This document shows, one piece after another, positions 1-6,890 of a DNA stretch of 20,471 nt. The stretch comes from a virus: IMG/VR virus record IMGVR_UViG_3300026367_000005, positions 1-20,471 of that record. One strand, 5' to 3'. The position numbers and the translations under genes are program-made. The notes under the pieces were generated by a model. It was not told where the DNA came from and did no database searches. It saw only the letters and a program-made list of their open reading frames with translations. The first letter of the stretch is position 1. Every line of letters begins with the position of its first letter.

Positions 1-902
1 AAGCCCGGCTGGACGAGGCCGTCACCGTCTACGAGGAGCTCAAGACACTCGCTCAAAATCGCGACGTCCCGGAAATCTGGCAAGAACAAGCTAAGGCGGC
101 GGTCAATCTCGTCGGCGACCTCGGCAACCACGAAGCCCGGCTGGACGAGGCCGTCACCGTCTATGAGGAGCTCAAGACACTCGCTCAAAATCGCGACGTC
201 GCGGAAATCTGGCTGGCACAAGCTATGATGGCGGCCAATCTCGTCGGCGACCTCGGCAGCCACGAAGCCCGGCTGGACGAGGCCGTCACCATCTATGAGG
301 AGCTCAAGACACTCGCTCAAAATCAAGACGTCCCGGAAATCTGGCTACGACAAGCTAGGGCGGCGGTCAATCTCGTCGGCTACCACGGCAATCACGAAGC
401 CCGGCTGGACGAGGCCGTCACCGTCTATGAGGAGCTCAAGACACTCGCTCAAAATCGCGACGTCGCGGAAGTCTGGCTGCTACAAGCTAAGGCGGCGACC
501 AATCTCGTCATCCACCTCGGCAACCACGAAGCCCGGCTGGACGAGGCCGTCACCGTCTATGAGGAGCTCAAGACACTCGCTCAAAATCGCGACGTCGCGG
601 AAATCTGGCTACAACAAGCTATGGCGGCGGTCAATCTCGTCGGCTACCTCGGCAACCACGAAGCCCGGCTGGACGAGGCCGTCACCGTCTATGAGGAGCT
701 CAAGACACTCGCTCAAAATCGCGACGTCGCGGAAATCTGGCTACGACAAGCTAGGGCGGCGGTCAATCTCGTCGGCTGCCTCGGCGCCCACGAAGCCCGG
801 CTGGACGAGGCCGTCACCGTCTATGAGGAGCTCAAGACACTCGCTCAAAATCAAGACGTCCCGGAAATCTGGCTACAACAAGCTAGGGCGGCGGTCAATT
901 TA
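1..902 (+). repeat. Seven tandem 132-bp coding repeats
   Basis: The string aagcccggctggacgaggcc recurs at 1, 133, 265, 397, 529, 661 and 793, an exact 132-base period that keeps the reading frame (44 codons). The first half of every unit is nearly identical at DNA level. The differences gather in codons 28, 31, 34, 38-40 and 42 and mostly change the amino acid. Codon 28 reads E, A, R, L, Q, R, Q in units 1-7; codon 31 reads K, M, R, K, M, R, R; codon 39 reads D, D, Y, H, Y, C in units 1-6. The seventh unit decays after its codon 36. The first visible unit may not be the true first one. Confidence 0.95.
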
Positions 903-1223
903 GCGGTTAATGCGCTCCGGAGCTCCCGTGCCACGTTGGTGCCGGGGATTCAAGATTGGAAAGCCCTCTTCATATACTTAGGCAAGCCGCGACCTGAGAC
1001 AACAGCCGATTTGCTTCAAAAGATAGGGAATGCCGTAATTCATTGGGCTGGTTTCATCCTGCGCAAGACCATGCTTGTCAATCCAGGCGATTTGGCCTCA
1101 ATGCGAACGGATATGCTTTCGAAAATAGGGGATGATGCAATGGCTGCGGTAGAACAGTTAAACGAGCAGATGAAAAGTGACGGTTTCGGCACTCCGGACT
1201 TCAAAGGGCTGCCCGAGAGATGA
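1..1223 (+). CDS. TPR-like hypervariable repeat protein, 3' part only
   Basis: The frame is open from base 3, with no start in the window that must be used, so the gene begins upstream and only its last 406 residues are visible. The first ~300 residues are seven 44-residue helix-turn-helix units: helix A is close to LDEAVTVYEELKTLAQN and helix B follows the DVxEIW segment. The pattern (Y-EEL, A-x-NL, G-x-HEA-LDEAV) resembles TPR, and the 42-44 residue period is nearest to kinesin-light-chain-type TPRs. After base 902 the repeat decays into a non-repeated C-terminal tail of about 105 residues that I do not recognise. There is no signal peptide or membrane segment in the visible part. Such solenoids bind proteins or peptides. 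The effector or enzymatic part, if any, would lie upstream. It could be a host gene or a phage cargo gene. The tail is visibly less GC-rich than the structural operon downstream. Confidence 0.85.
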   Translation, partial: ARLDEAVTVYEELKTLAQNRDVPEIWQEQAKAAVNLVGDLGNHEARLDEAVTVYEELKTLAQNRDVAEIWLAQAMMAANLVGDLGSHEARLDEAVTIYEELKTLAQNQDVPEIWLRQARAAVNLVGYHGNHEARLDEAVTVYEELKTLAQNRDVAEVWLLQAKAATNLVIHLGNHEARLDEAVTVYEELKTLAQNRDVAEIWLQQAMAAVNLVGYLGNHEARLDEAVTVYEELKTLAQNRDVAEIWLRQARAAVNLVGCLGAHEARLDEAVTVYEELKTLAQNQDVPEIWLQQARAAVNLAVNALRSSRATLVPGIQDWKALFIYLGKPRPETTADLLQKIGNAVIHWAGFILRKTMLVNPGDLASMRTDMLSKIGDDAMAAVEQLNEQMKSDGFGTPDFKGLPER

Positions 1224-1284
1224 AAGCTATCAACTCGGTCATCTAAAAATTCCCCAGAACTCCACGGGTCGACGATACTTTCGG

Positions 1285-1306
1285 CTAAATGCGGTAGCGC
1301 ATTTAG
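1285..1306. other. Inverted repeat, 9-bp arms with 4-base loop
   Basis: ctaaatgcg (1285-1293) and cgcatttag (1298-1306) are perfect reverse complements around gtag. The site lies 62 bases after the stop of the repeat-protein gene. No T-run follows on the plus strand, so it is not a clear Rho-independent terminator. It could be a Rho-assisted 3' end hairpin for the upstream gene or an operator. Confidence 0.5.
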
Positions 1307-1326
1307 TGAGAACGCCCGCATGTATA

Positions 1327-1338
1327 ATTCTGCAGAAT
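1327..1338. other. 12-bp perfect palindrome
   Basis: attctgcagaat reads the same on both strands and sits in an AT-richer patch (tgtata just before it). This is the shape of a dimeric repressor operator, but no regulator gene is in the window and a single copy is weak evidence. Confidence 0.25.
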
Positions 1339-1426
1339 GTAGCGAGATGCTTCATTCGAACCGCACCAAAGGGCCGGATGTGTCAGTTAGAAAAGCCGGA
1401 TCTGACGGCCGGAAATGCGGAGCCAA

Positions 1427-1455
1427 TTGACAGGTGCGGGAATTTGGTGGTTACT
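1427..1455 (+). promoter_or_regulatory. Weak sigma70-like promoter candidate
   Basis: A consensus TTGACA -35 element lies at 1427-1432. The best-spaced -10 candidate (17-base spacer) is gttact at 1450-1455, which matches the consensus poorly. It would start transcription near 1462 and feed the structured leader and the late operon. Only the -35 half is convincing. Confidence 0.25.
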
Positions 1456-1594
1456 CAACCACGGTAAAACAGATTGATCTGCTTGATTCGCCCCGACCGG
1501 CTTCCCCGGCTCGGGGCGAAGTCGTTTCGGAGGGTGTGGAATGGCGATGGCGGACAGTGCGAGCCGCCCCGATGGGCAAAACTCATCTCACCCT
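1447..1594 (+). ncRNA. Candidate structured leader RNA
   Basis: Successive self-complementary elements occupy this gene-free stretch. They are gtggtt/aaccac (1447-1452 with 1457-1462), caga/tctg (1470-1481), a strong ttcgccccga/tcggggcgaa hairpin (1487-1496 with 1511-1520, with an inner ccgg/ccgg extension), and a possible three-way junction. The junction is closed by agggtg (1531-1536) with caccct (1589-1594) and contains ggcgg/ccgcc (1549-1568) and gatggg/ctcatc (1571-1587). A terminator-like hairpin follows at 1623-1647. GC-rich DNA yields chance hairpins, so only the 10-bp hairpin is secure. I recognise no known RNA family. Confidence 0.3.
1487..1520. other. Strong GC-rich inverted repeat
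   Basis: The perfect 10-bp arms ttcgccccga and tcggggcgaa enclose 14 bases in which ccgg pairs with ccgg, giving a nearly continuous 14-bp stem with one bulged C at 1510. No U-tract follows in either direction, so it is not a standard intrinsic terminator. It may act as an RNA element in the leader of the structural operon. Confidence 0.6.
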
Positions 1595-1622
1595 GAAAAG
1601 GACAACAGACCATCTTCAAACC

Positions 1623-1647
1623 CGCTGGCAATCCCGGCGATTTTTTT
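1623..1647 (+). terminator. Intrinsic-terminator-like hairpin with T7
   Basis: cgctgg (1623-1628) pairs with ccggcg (1634-1639) with one G-T wobble across a 5-base loop, followed by one A and seven Ts (1641-1647). It ends 15 bases before the ATG of the first structural gene, whose Shine-Dalgarno-like ggag (1651-1654) lies just beyond it. Transcripts from upstream would need read-through or antitermination to express the operon. The stem is short, so it may be weak. Confidence 0.5.
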
Positions 1648-1662
1648 CGTGGGAGAACGGGC

Positions 1663-2217
1663 ATGAGCCAGGCAAGGGTGCAAATCGACGCGAGCGACTT
1701 TCGCGTCCTCGGTGCCGCCATGCACAATCTGCCTGCTGAGATGAAGGCCAAGGCGTTCCGCTCGGCGGTCAATCATACCGGTAAGAAGGCCCGCACACAG
1801 ATCACGCGGCTGGCGGCGAGCTATTCCGGCCTGCCTTACCGGCTTGTCCGGGGCGCGTCCGCGATGCGGCTGACCGGTGACGATGTCGAGATCAGGCTGC
1901 GCTCTCGCTGGATTTCTTTGGCGCAACTAGGCGCGCGGCAGACCCGCAAGGGTGTGAGCGTTCGCGGCCGCGGATCCTACGCCAGTGCGTTCATCGCCTC
2001 GTCGAAGATCTCGGGCGGTTCGGCAGTGCTGGCTCGCAAGGGCTCGGCGCGGCTGCCGGTCCGCGAACTCTACGCCGCCAACCCTGCCCACGCCATGGGC
2101 GCGGATCGTCACGGCGAGTTCGAACGCCTGGCGCAGTCGATCATGGACCGCGACTTCGCGCCACGTCTTCTGCACGAGATCGATCGCCGTCTCGCACGCC
2201 TCGCCGCCAGTCGCTAG
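1663..2217 (+). CDS. Minor tail protein Z-like (lambda gpZ family)
   Basis: This 184-residue basic protein matches the usual size of the GpZ family (lambda gpZ is 192 residues). Family-like features are an N-terminal region rich in R/K (AFRSAVNHTGKKARTQ), a central L-x-R-SRW-S segment and the conserved C-terminal LPVREL-x-x-NPAHAM motif near residues 131-145, followed by a helical end. GpZ acts at the head-proximal end of the tail during head-tail joining or tail completion. The ATG at 1663 follows gggagaacgggc, a plausible ribosome binding site. The position is unusual: it lies upstream of the terminase, away from the other tail genes. Function is assigned from motif memory and not from a search. 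Confidence 0.7.
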   Translation: MSQARVQIDASDFRVLGAAMHNLPAEMKAKAFRSAVNHTGKKARTQITRLAASYSGLPYRLVRGASAMRLTGDDVEIRLRSRWISLAQLGARQTRKGVSVRGRGSYASAFIASSKISGGSAVLARKGSARLPVRELYAANPAHAMGADRHGEFERLAQSIMDRDFAPRLLHEIDRRLARLAASR

Positions 2218-2271
2218 TGCCGGCTATGTGGTCCGGGAGAATTAGGGACCGTACCCCTTCTCCAACCCGAG

Positions 2272-2289
2272 CGGGGCGGGACGACCCCG
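2272..2289 (+). other. Candidate cosN (cohesive-end cleavage site)
   Basis: The sequence cggggcgggacgaccccg has 5-bp inverted arms (cgggg/ccccg). With a 2-base gap it aligns closely with the lambda cosN core cggggcggcgacctcg. It sits in the gap just before the terminase small subunit gene, where lambda carries cos, and is followed by a repeat cluster at 2323-2369. The large terminase downstream is of the lambda gpA type, which makes staggered cuts at cos. No cleavage data are available and GC-rich chance similarity is possible. Confidence 0.4.
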
Positions 2290-2293
2290 GAAT

Positions 2294-2310
2294 CCTGCCA
2301 GTTTTGCAGG
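2294..2310 (+). other. Small hairpin between cos-like site and iterons
   Basis: cctgc (2294-2298) and gcagg (2306-2310) pair across a 7-base loop, followed by a G/T-rich tract (ggttttggttgggtt). The U-tract is interrupted, so this is at most a weak terminator for the Z-like gene. It may be part of a packaging-site structure. Confidence 0.3.
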
Positions 2311-2322
2311 GGTTTTGGTTGG

Positions 2323-2369
2323 GTTGTCAGGTTGTCAGTGGCGCTGAGGTGGCGTTGTCAGGTTGTCAT
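2323..2369 (+). repeat. Four GTTGTCA iterons in two tandem pairs
   Basis: gttgtcag occurs at 2323, 2331 and 2354, and gttgtcat at 2362. The copies form two head-to-tail pairs whose starts are 31 bases apart, close to three helical turns, so both pairs would face the same side of the DNA. They end 20 bases before the ATG of the terminase small subunit, whose N-terminus carries a helix-turn-helix. By analogy with lambda cosB R sites, they are candidate binding sites for that protein or for a late regulator. Confidence 0.6.
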
Positions 2370-2388
2370 AGAGGAATTTGAGGCGGTC

Positions 2389-3000
2389 ATGGTCGAGACA
2401 GTGATGATGACGCTGTCGGAGATTGCGGCGCGCGACGGGATTTCCCGCCAGGCGATTTCGAAGACCGTGCGGGAGCTGGTCGAGAAGCACGACAAGATCC
2501 CGGTCGAGCGGGACGGGCGGGAGCGGATCGTCCGGGTGTCGGTGGGTCACATCGATCACTATCGCGACAAGTTCCAGAACCCGGCCAAGGTGCTGGCGTC
2601 GCGGCCGTCACCGTCCGAGGACAAACCGAAGCGCGATGGCGCGCCGCCTATTGAGCAAGAGGGTGATTCCTTCGAGGAAGCGCGCCGGCTCAATGAGTGG
2701 CTCCGCTACAGCCGTCTGAAGCTTCAGCACGACGAAGCCTGCGGCCGGCTGATCAGCGCTGACGCCGTGGCTGCAGCGCTCGACAGCCTGGGACGGGAAA
2801 CGCAGGCGATCATCGCCAGGCTACCGAACCATGCCGACGATCTTTCTGCGCCCTTCGCCAAGGAAGGCGTACACGGGTTGCGGACGGCATTGAGGGAGGT
2901 TGCTCACCAGATCAGCCTTTCGATCGCCGAGAGGTTCAAGGAAATTGCGGCATCCGCTCCGGAGCGGGATGTCATCGAGGATGAAGAGACCCGGGCGTGA
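2389..3000 (+). CDS. Terminase small subunit (Nu1-like)
   Basis: The 203-residue product recognises phage DNA and recruits the large subunit to start packaging. The N-terminal helix-turn-helix is visible at residues 8-30 (TLSEIAARDGISRQAISKTV), followed by a basic wing-like segment to about residue 55. The C-terminal half is a helical region (residues ~100-200, with RLNEWLRYSRLKLQHDEACGR and a later R-L-P segment) of the kind that oligomerises and contacts TerL. I chose ATG 2389 because gagg lies 5 bases upstream; ATGs at 2404 and 2407 would still keep the HTH, and the longer TTG frame from 2332 runs through the iterons and is unlikely. The stop overlaps the next start (GTGA). Confidence 0.8.
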   Translation: MVETVMMTLSEIAARDGISRQAISKTVRELVEKHDKIPVERDGRERIVRVSVGHIDHYRDKFQNPAKVLASRPSPSEDKPKRDGAPPIEQEGDSFEEARRLNEWLRYSRLKLQHDEACGRLISADAVAAALDSLGRETQAIIARLPNHADDLSAPFAKEGVHGLRTALREVAHQISLSIAERFKEIAASAPERDVIEDEETRA

Positions 3001-5012
3001 CCATTCACCCAGGCGCATTGCAGCTGGTGGCCTCACGGCTCGCCGAGGCTATCCGCCCGCAACCGCCAAAGCCGTTTGTGGAGTGGCTTGCCGAAAACGT
3101 TGTTCTCGTCGACGGTCCGCGCAAGGGCGAGTTGTGGTCGCCGCGGGACGCGCCCTATCTGGTCGAGATCGCCGAGTGTCTCAGCCAGGAGCATCCGGCG
3201 AACCTGGTCACTGTCCGCAAGGCGCAGCAGACAGGGGTTTCGATCCTGGCGCTGTCGTGGTGCCTCTACATCGCGGAGATCTGCCCGGACAACATCCTGT
3301 ACGGGGTGCCCGGCATTGACGCGCTGCAGGATATCAACGGGCAGAAACTGCAGCCTTTGATTGATGCCTGGCAGGCGAAGACCGGCAAGCGGATCATCCT
3401 GCCGGTGACGAGCCGTTCGGGGCGCAACTCGACGACATACGAGAAGCGGTTCCCGGGAGGGTACATCTCGCTCGCCAACGCCAACACAGTTATGGACCTG
3501 TCCATGAAGACCTGCCGCTTCGGGGTCAAGGACGAGGTTTCGAAGTGGGGCGAGCTGGCGAACGGCGCGGATCCCGAGACGCTGTTCTTCGGACGCTTCA
3601 CCGCGTTTCGCCGGCAGCGGAGTTACAAGATATTCGAGTTGTCGACGCCGGAACTCGATTCCGGCGACGCGCTCGGCGACGACCCCGGGCATTGCCGGAT
3701 CGACCGGTCGTTCAAACGGTCCGACCAGCGGTTCTGGAACGTCGAGTGTCAGGAGTGCCATGAGTGGTTTGTGATGAGCGACGACCTGCTGCAGATCGAT
3801 CGGGAACACCCCCACAAGAGCGTGCTGGTATGTCCGAACCCTCAATGCGGCCACTGGATAGACGAGGCCGAGCGGGTGTCGATCGTTCGCGCCGGTGAGT
3901 ACCGGCCGACACAAAGTGGCCCGGACAGGCATCCGGGCTTCCATGTCGATGCCTTCATGAGCCTGCTCATGAGTCTGGGCGACATTGCCGACGACAAGCT
4001 GAAGGCTGAGAAACGCGGCGAGGCGGGTGCCAAGGACTATCACAACCTGGTGCGGGCGCTGCCCTACCAGATGCGCGGTAACGCGCCGGACTGGCAGCGG
4101 CTGATGGAGCGCCGCGAGGACTATCCGGACGGCGTCATCCCGCCGGACGGGCTGATATTTGTCGCAGGCGCCGACGTGCAGCACAACGGCATATATGTCG
4201 AGTTCGTGCCGTTCGGCTCGGACAGGCAGTCCTGGTCGGTGCACGCCGAGTTTCTCGAAGGGGAAACCGACGACAAGAACGCCGGGGCATGGGTGAAGCT
4301 AGACAAGCTTTACCGAACGGAGTGGCCCGATTCCTATGGATCGGCACGCCGCGTCGGGGCGATGGCAGTGGATTCCGGCGACGGCAACCGCACCACGCAG
4401 GTGCTGGAATGGTGCCGAGAGCGGCCTGACACCTATGCGATCGCCGGCAAGCACGGCCGCGGGGTGCCTGCCATCGGTGTTCCGACAAGGAAATCGGTTC
4501 GCAAGGGCGGCAAGCGCAAGCGCATCGGTTCCACTATGCAGTGGCCGGTCGGGACATGGTCGCTGAAGGGCGAGTTCTACGGAAACCTGCACCGGCTCGG
4601 GATTCGTTCCGGTGAGGTGGTCGACCCGCCAGGGTATTGCCACTTCAACGAGGCCCGGAACGAAGAATTCTTCCGCCAGATCACGGCGGAATATTTCGAT
4701 CAGAAGATGGTGCGCGGACGCCTCGTCGAGGAGTGGAAGAAGATCCGGCGCGACAACCACTTTCTCGATTGCCGGATCTACGCGATGGCGATGGCGGAGC
4801 ATCTTGGTCTGTCAAGGCTGACGCCCGCGGGTTGGGCGGCGCTGAGGGTGCAGTTGACGCCTGCGACAGCGCAGACGCTGTTCTCGCCGGTGTCGCAACA
4901 GATTGCCGCACGGGGCGGGGAGGATGCATCGACCGATGCTCCCGCGCAGGCAGCGGCTACAAACAAAGCGCCGGCCGAAGATGTGCTGGCCAAATGGAAA
5001 AGGCGAAAATGA
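2997..5012 (+). CDS. Terminase large subunit, lambda gpA family
   Basis: The 671-residue ATPase-nuclease packages DNA (lambda gpA is 641 residues). The Walker A segment is at residues 73-82 (VRKAQQTGVS, fitting the K-S/A-x-Q-x-G-x-S/T variant of this family). The Walker B region with catalytic acid is KDEVSKWG, residues 178-185. A zinc-ribbon-like set of cysteines lies at 251, 254, 279 and 284. Nuclease-type acidic residues are D393 (GADVQ), D459 (AVDSGDG) and D591 (FLDCRIYA). The C-terminus is low-complexity, Ala-rich, ending KWKRRK. Translation starts at GTG 2997, overlapping the TerS stop, and the end overlaps the portal start (ATGA). It partners with TerS and docks on the portal. Confidence 0.95.
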   Translation: MTIHPGALQLVASRLAEAIRPQPPKPFVEWLAENVVLVDGPRKGELWSPRDAPYLVEIAECLSQEHPANLVTVRKAQQTGVSILALSWCLYIAEICPDNILYGVPGIDALQDINGQKLQPLIDAWQAKTGKRIILPVTSRSGRNSTTYEKRFPGGYISLANANTVMDLSMKTCRFGVKDEVSKWGELANGADPETLFFGRFTAFRRQRSYKIFELSTPELDSGDALGDDPGHCRIDRSFKRSDQRFWNVECQECHEWFVMSDDLLQIDREHPHKSVLVCPNPQCGHWIDEAERVSIVRAGEYRPTQSGPDRHPGFHVDAFMSLLMSLGDIADDKLKAEKRGEAGAKDYHNLVRALPYQMRGNAPDWQRLMERREDYPDGVIPPDGLIFVAGADVQHNGIYVEFVPFGSDRQSWSVHAEFLEGETDDKNAGAWVKLDKLYRTEWPDSYGSARRVGAMAVDSGDGNRTTQVLEWCRERPDTYAIAGKHGRGVPAIGVPTRKSVRKGGKRKRIGSTMQWPVGTWSLKGEFYGNLHRLGIRSGEVVDPPGYCHFNEARNEEFFRQITAEYFDQKMVRGRLVEEWKKIRRDNHFLDCRIYAMAMAEHLGLSRLTPAGWAALRVQLTPATAQTLFSPVSQQIAARGGEDASTDAPAQAAATNKAPAEDVLAKWKRRK

Positions 5013-6616
5013 TGCGGGTACCGAGTGTTGCGCGAGACGGCTCCGTGAAGCCGCGCGGGGCCGTTGCCGGACCCGTGGCGCGGCCGGTGATGCGCATGTT
5101 GCGCGACAGCCCGTCCGGTGTCCTTTCCGCTCGGCTGACGCCGGTCTCGGAGAGCCGCGACGAGATCCGCCGTTCGTGGCGGCGGGCAGCGGCGCTGGCG
5201 CTGGATTTCATCCACAATTCGGGGCGGCTCAAGGGCGCTGTAGACCAGGTTATCGCCGACACCGTGGGGTCCGAGCTGATCCTGAAACCGGCCCCTGACT
5301 ATGCAAAGCTCGGCTGGTCGCAGGAGCGATCGGTAGCCTGGTCCAAACTGGTGAAGGGCGAGTGGAAGAAGGACTCATGGAATCCGCGCGAGTGCGATCA
5401 TCGCGGCAAGTTCACGGTGCCGCAACTGGTCGCAATCTCGCTGCGCTGGCACATTGCTTTCGGTGAGACAACGGGGATCCTGACGCATTTCGATGCAGGG
5501 CAGCGGGCAAGGTATGGTATCCGGACAGGATCGAAGACCTTGCTGGTTCCGCCGCCGCGCCTGGTGCAGGACACCAATGACGCGCTGCGACTGTTCCAGG
5601 GCGTCTATCACGACGAGAACGGCCGCGCCGAAGGGTACCTGTTCGAGGAGCGTCAGAACGGATTTCCGAAGAAGGTGCGATACCCGGCCTATGACGCCAG
5701 CGGTCGGCCGGTGGTCATGCATATCTTCGATCCGCTCGACGCCGACGATGTGCGCGGTATCTCGCAGTTGACGCCAATTCTCAAGCAGCACGCGCAGACC
5801 GAGGTGGCGCGCGAGGCGACACTTCAGACGCTGATCGTACAGACATTCTTTGCCGCGGTTCTGACTTCAAAACTGCCGGCAGCCGAGGCGATCGAATCGC
5901 TGCAGGAACTGGCCAAGGATGGCAACACAGCCGGAAAGGCAATCTACGACAATGTGCTGGGCTATCTGGGCAGCACGCTGGATCGCGCGGCCGAGGGCGG
6001 GGTCAGCCTGACCGGCGGGTCACGCATTCCGGTGCTGGGCCCCGACGAGGATCTGCAGTTCCGCCAGGCGCAGTCGCCGGGCGACAATTACCTGCCGCTG
6101 ACGCAGTCGCTTGATCGCGATATGGCGCGCGCGATCGGGGTCACCTACGGCGCCTACACGATGGACCATGGGGCCGCGACCTATTCATCGGTGCGGATGG
6201 AAAACGCGTCGATCTGGCCTGTGGTGATGCGCAGGCGCGAGCACATCGCGGCGCCGATGTACCAGATGATTTACGAGCAATGGCTCGACGAGAAGATCGA
6301 GACAGGTGCGATCCCGTTTCCGGGTGGGCTCTCGAACTACCGGGCCAACAAGGACGCCGCGAGCTGGGCCCAGTGGCAGGGGCCGGAGAAACCGACGGCG
6401 GACGACCTGAAGTCGGAGAAGGCAGCCAGCGAGCGGATTGCCAACGGCACGTCCAGCATTCCGCGCGAGGCGGAGCTGAAGGGTGTTGACGCCGACGAAC
6501 TGTTCGACGAGCGCAGCGCCGATCACAAGCGTTACGTCGATGCGGGAATGCGGTCGCCCTACGACCGCGACGCACCGGCCCCGGCACAGCCGGTCGAAGT
6601 CCAGAACACAAACTGA
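5009..6616 (+). CDS. Portal protein, lambda gpB family
   Basis: The product is 535 residues, close to lambda gpB (533), and forms the dodecameric ring through which DNA enters and leaves the capsid. Family hallmarks are the early R-x-A-x-x-LDFIHNSG segment with VDQVIADTVGSEL, the central HIFDPLDADDVRGISQLTPI, and the conserved GVTYGAYTMDHGAATYSSVR segment near residues 373-392. The C-terminal region is acidic and low-complexity. I chose ATG 5009 for the ATGA overlap with TerL and the GGAAAAGG upstream. ATG 5012 and 4994 are in the same frame; starting earlier would merely read TerL's C-terminal codons in another frame. Confidence 0.9.
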   Translation: MMRVPSVARDGSVKPRGAVAGPVARPVMRMLRDSPSGVLSARLTPVSESRDEIRRSWRRAAALALDFIHNSGRLKGAVDQVIADTVGSELILKPAPDYAKLGWSQERSVAWSKLVKGEWKKDSWNPRECDHRGKFTVPQLVAISLRWHIAFGETTGILTHFDAGQRARYGIRTGSKTLLVPPPRLVQDTNDALRLFQGVYHDENGRAEGYLFEERQNGFPKKVRYPAYDASGRPVVMHIFDPLDADDVRGISQLTPILKQHAQTEVAREATLQTLIVQTFFAAVLTSKLPAAEAIESLQELAKDGNTAGKAIYDNVLGYLGSTLDRAAEGGVSLTGGSRIPVLGPDEDLQFRQAQSPGDNYLPLTQSLDRDMARAIGVTYGAYTMDHGAATYSSVRMENASIWPVVMRRREHIAAPMYQMIYEQWLDEKIETGAIPFPGGLSNYRANKDAASWAQWQGPEKPTADDLKSEKAASERIANGTSSIPREAELKGVDADELFDERSADHKRYVDAGMRSPYDRDAPAPAQPVEVQNTN

Positions 6617-6626
6617 GGGCTTGCTG

Positions 6627-6890
6627 ATGGCGACCGTAAAGATCGATGGCGCGACCGTCGATATGGACGACCCGTGCGCGCTCTACCAGGCGCTGTACGC
6701 AATCAAGCTCAAGCGCCTTGCTGGTGATGCTGTCGAGGAAGGCGAAATAGCCTCTCCGGTAACCCGGCGGCGGATGCGCTACGCGACGGTCTCGCTCGCC
6801 GATCTCGATGCCGAACTCGGCCGCCTTGCCGGCGCGTGCGACGCAAAGACGGGCAAGCGCCGGCGCGGCGCAGCCAGCTTTCACTTTTGA
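6627..6890 (+). CDS. gpW-like head-tail connector
   Basis: This small 87-residue protein resembles lambda gpW and its relatives. It has a helix with LYQALYAIKLKRLAGDAVEE, a basic RRRMRYATVSLADLDAEL segment and a basic tail (GKRRRGAASF). gpW-type proteins plug the portal after packaging and create the platform for the tail connector. In lambda the order is A-W-B; here it follows the portal. ATG 6627 is preceded by gagg at the portal stop, 10 bases upstream; the same frame extends further upstream, but there it overlaps the portal gene and looks non-coding. Confidence 0.7.
   Translation: MATVKIDGATVDMDDPCALYQALYAIKLKRLAGDAVEEGEIASPVTRRRMRYATVSLADLDAELGRLAGACDAKTGKRRRGAASFHF

Noticed and set aside
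1-902. Diversity-generating retroelement target, because variable codons change at first and second bases
   Set aside because: No template repeat or reverse transcriptase is in the window, some changes are not at adenines in any plausible template (codon 40 CTC/CAC, codon 23 GCG/CCG), and variation is spread over tandem units instead of one terminal region. Selection on recent duplicates explains it more simply.
1-902. CRISPR-like array
   Set aside because: The 132-bp units are protein-coding, keep frame and have no unrelated spacers.
295-903. Second long frame across the repeat region (202 residues)
   Set aside because: It is open only because the 132-bp period is a multiple of three; it gives an Arg/Ser-rich string unlike a protein and lies inside the solenoid frame.
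1354-1362. tRNA-like ggttcgaat on the minus strand, possible attachment site
   Set aside because: The flanking five bases do not form a T-stem and no other tRNA arms are found.
1434-1739. Small plus-strand frame in the leader region
   Set aside because: It has no good ribosome binding site and overlaps the Z-like gene. It runs through strong inverted repeats and its composition is not protein-like.
3033-4244. 403-residue minus-strand frame opposite the large terminase gene
   Set aside because: It is a shadow of GC-rich coding DNA; the opposite strand carries an unmistakable terminase.
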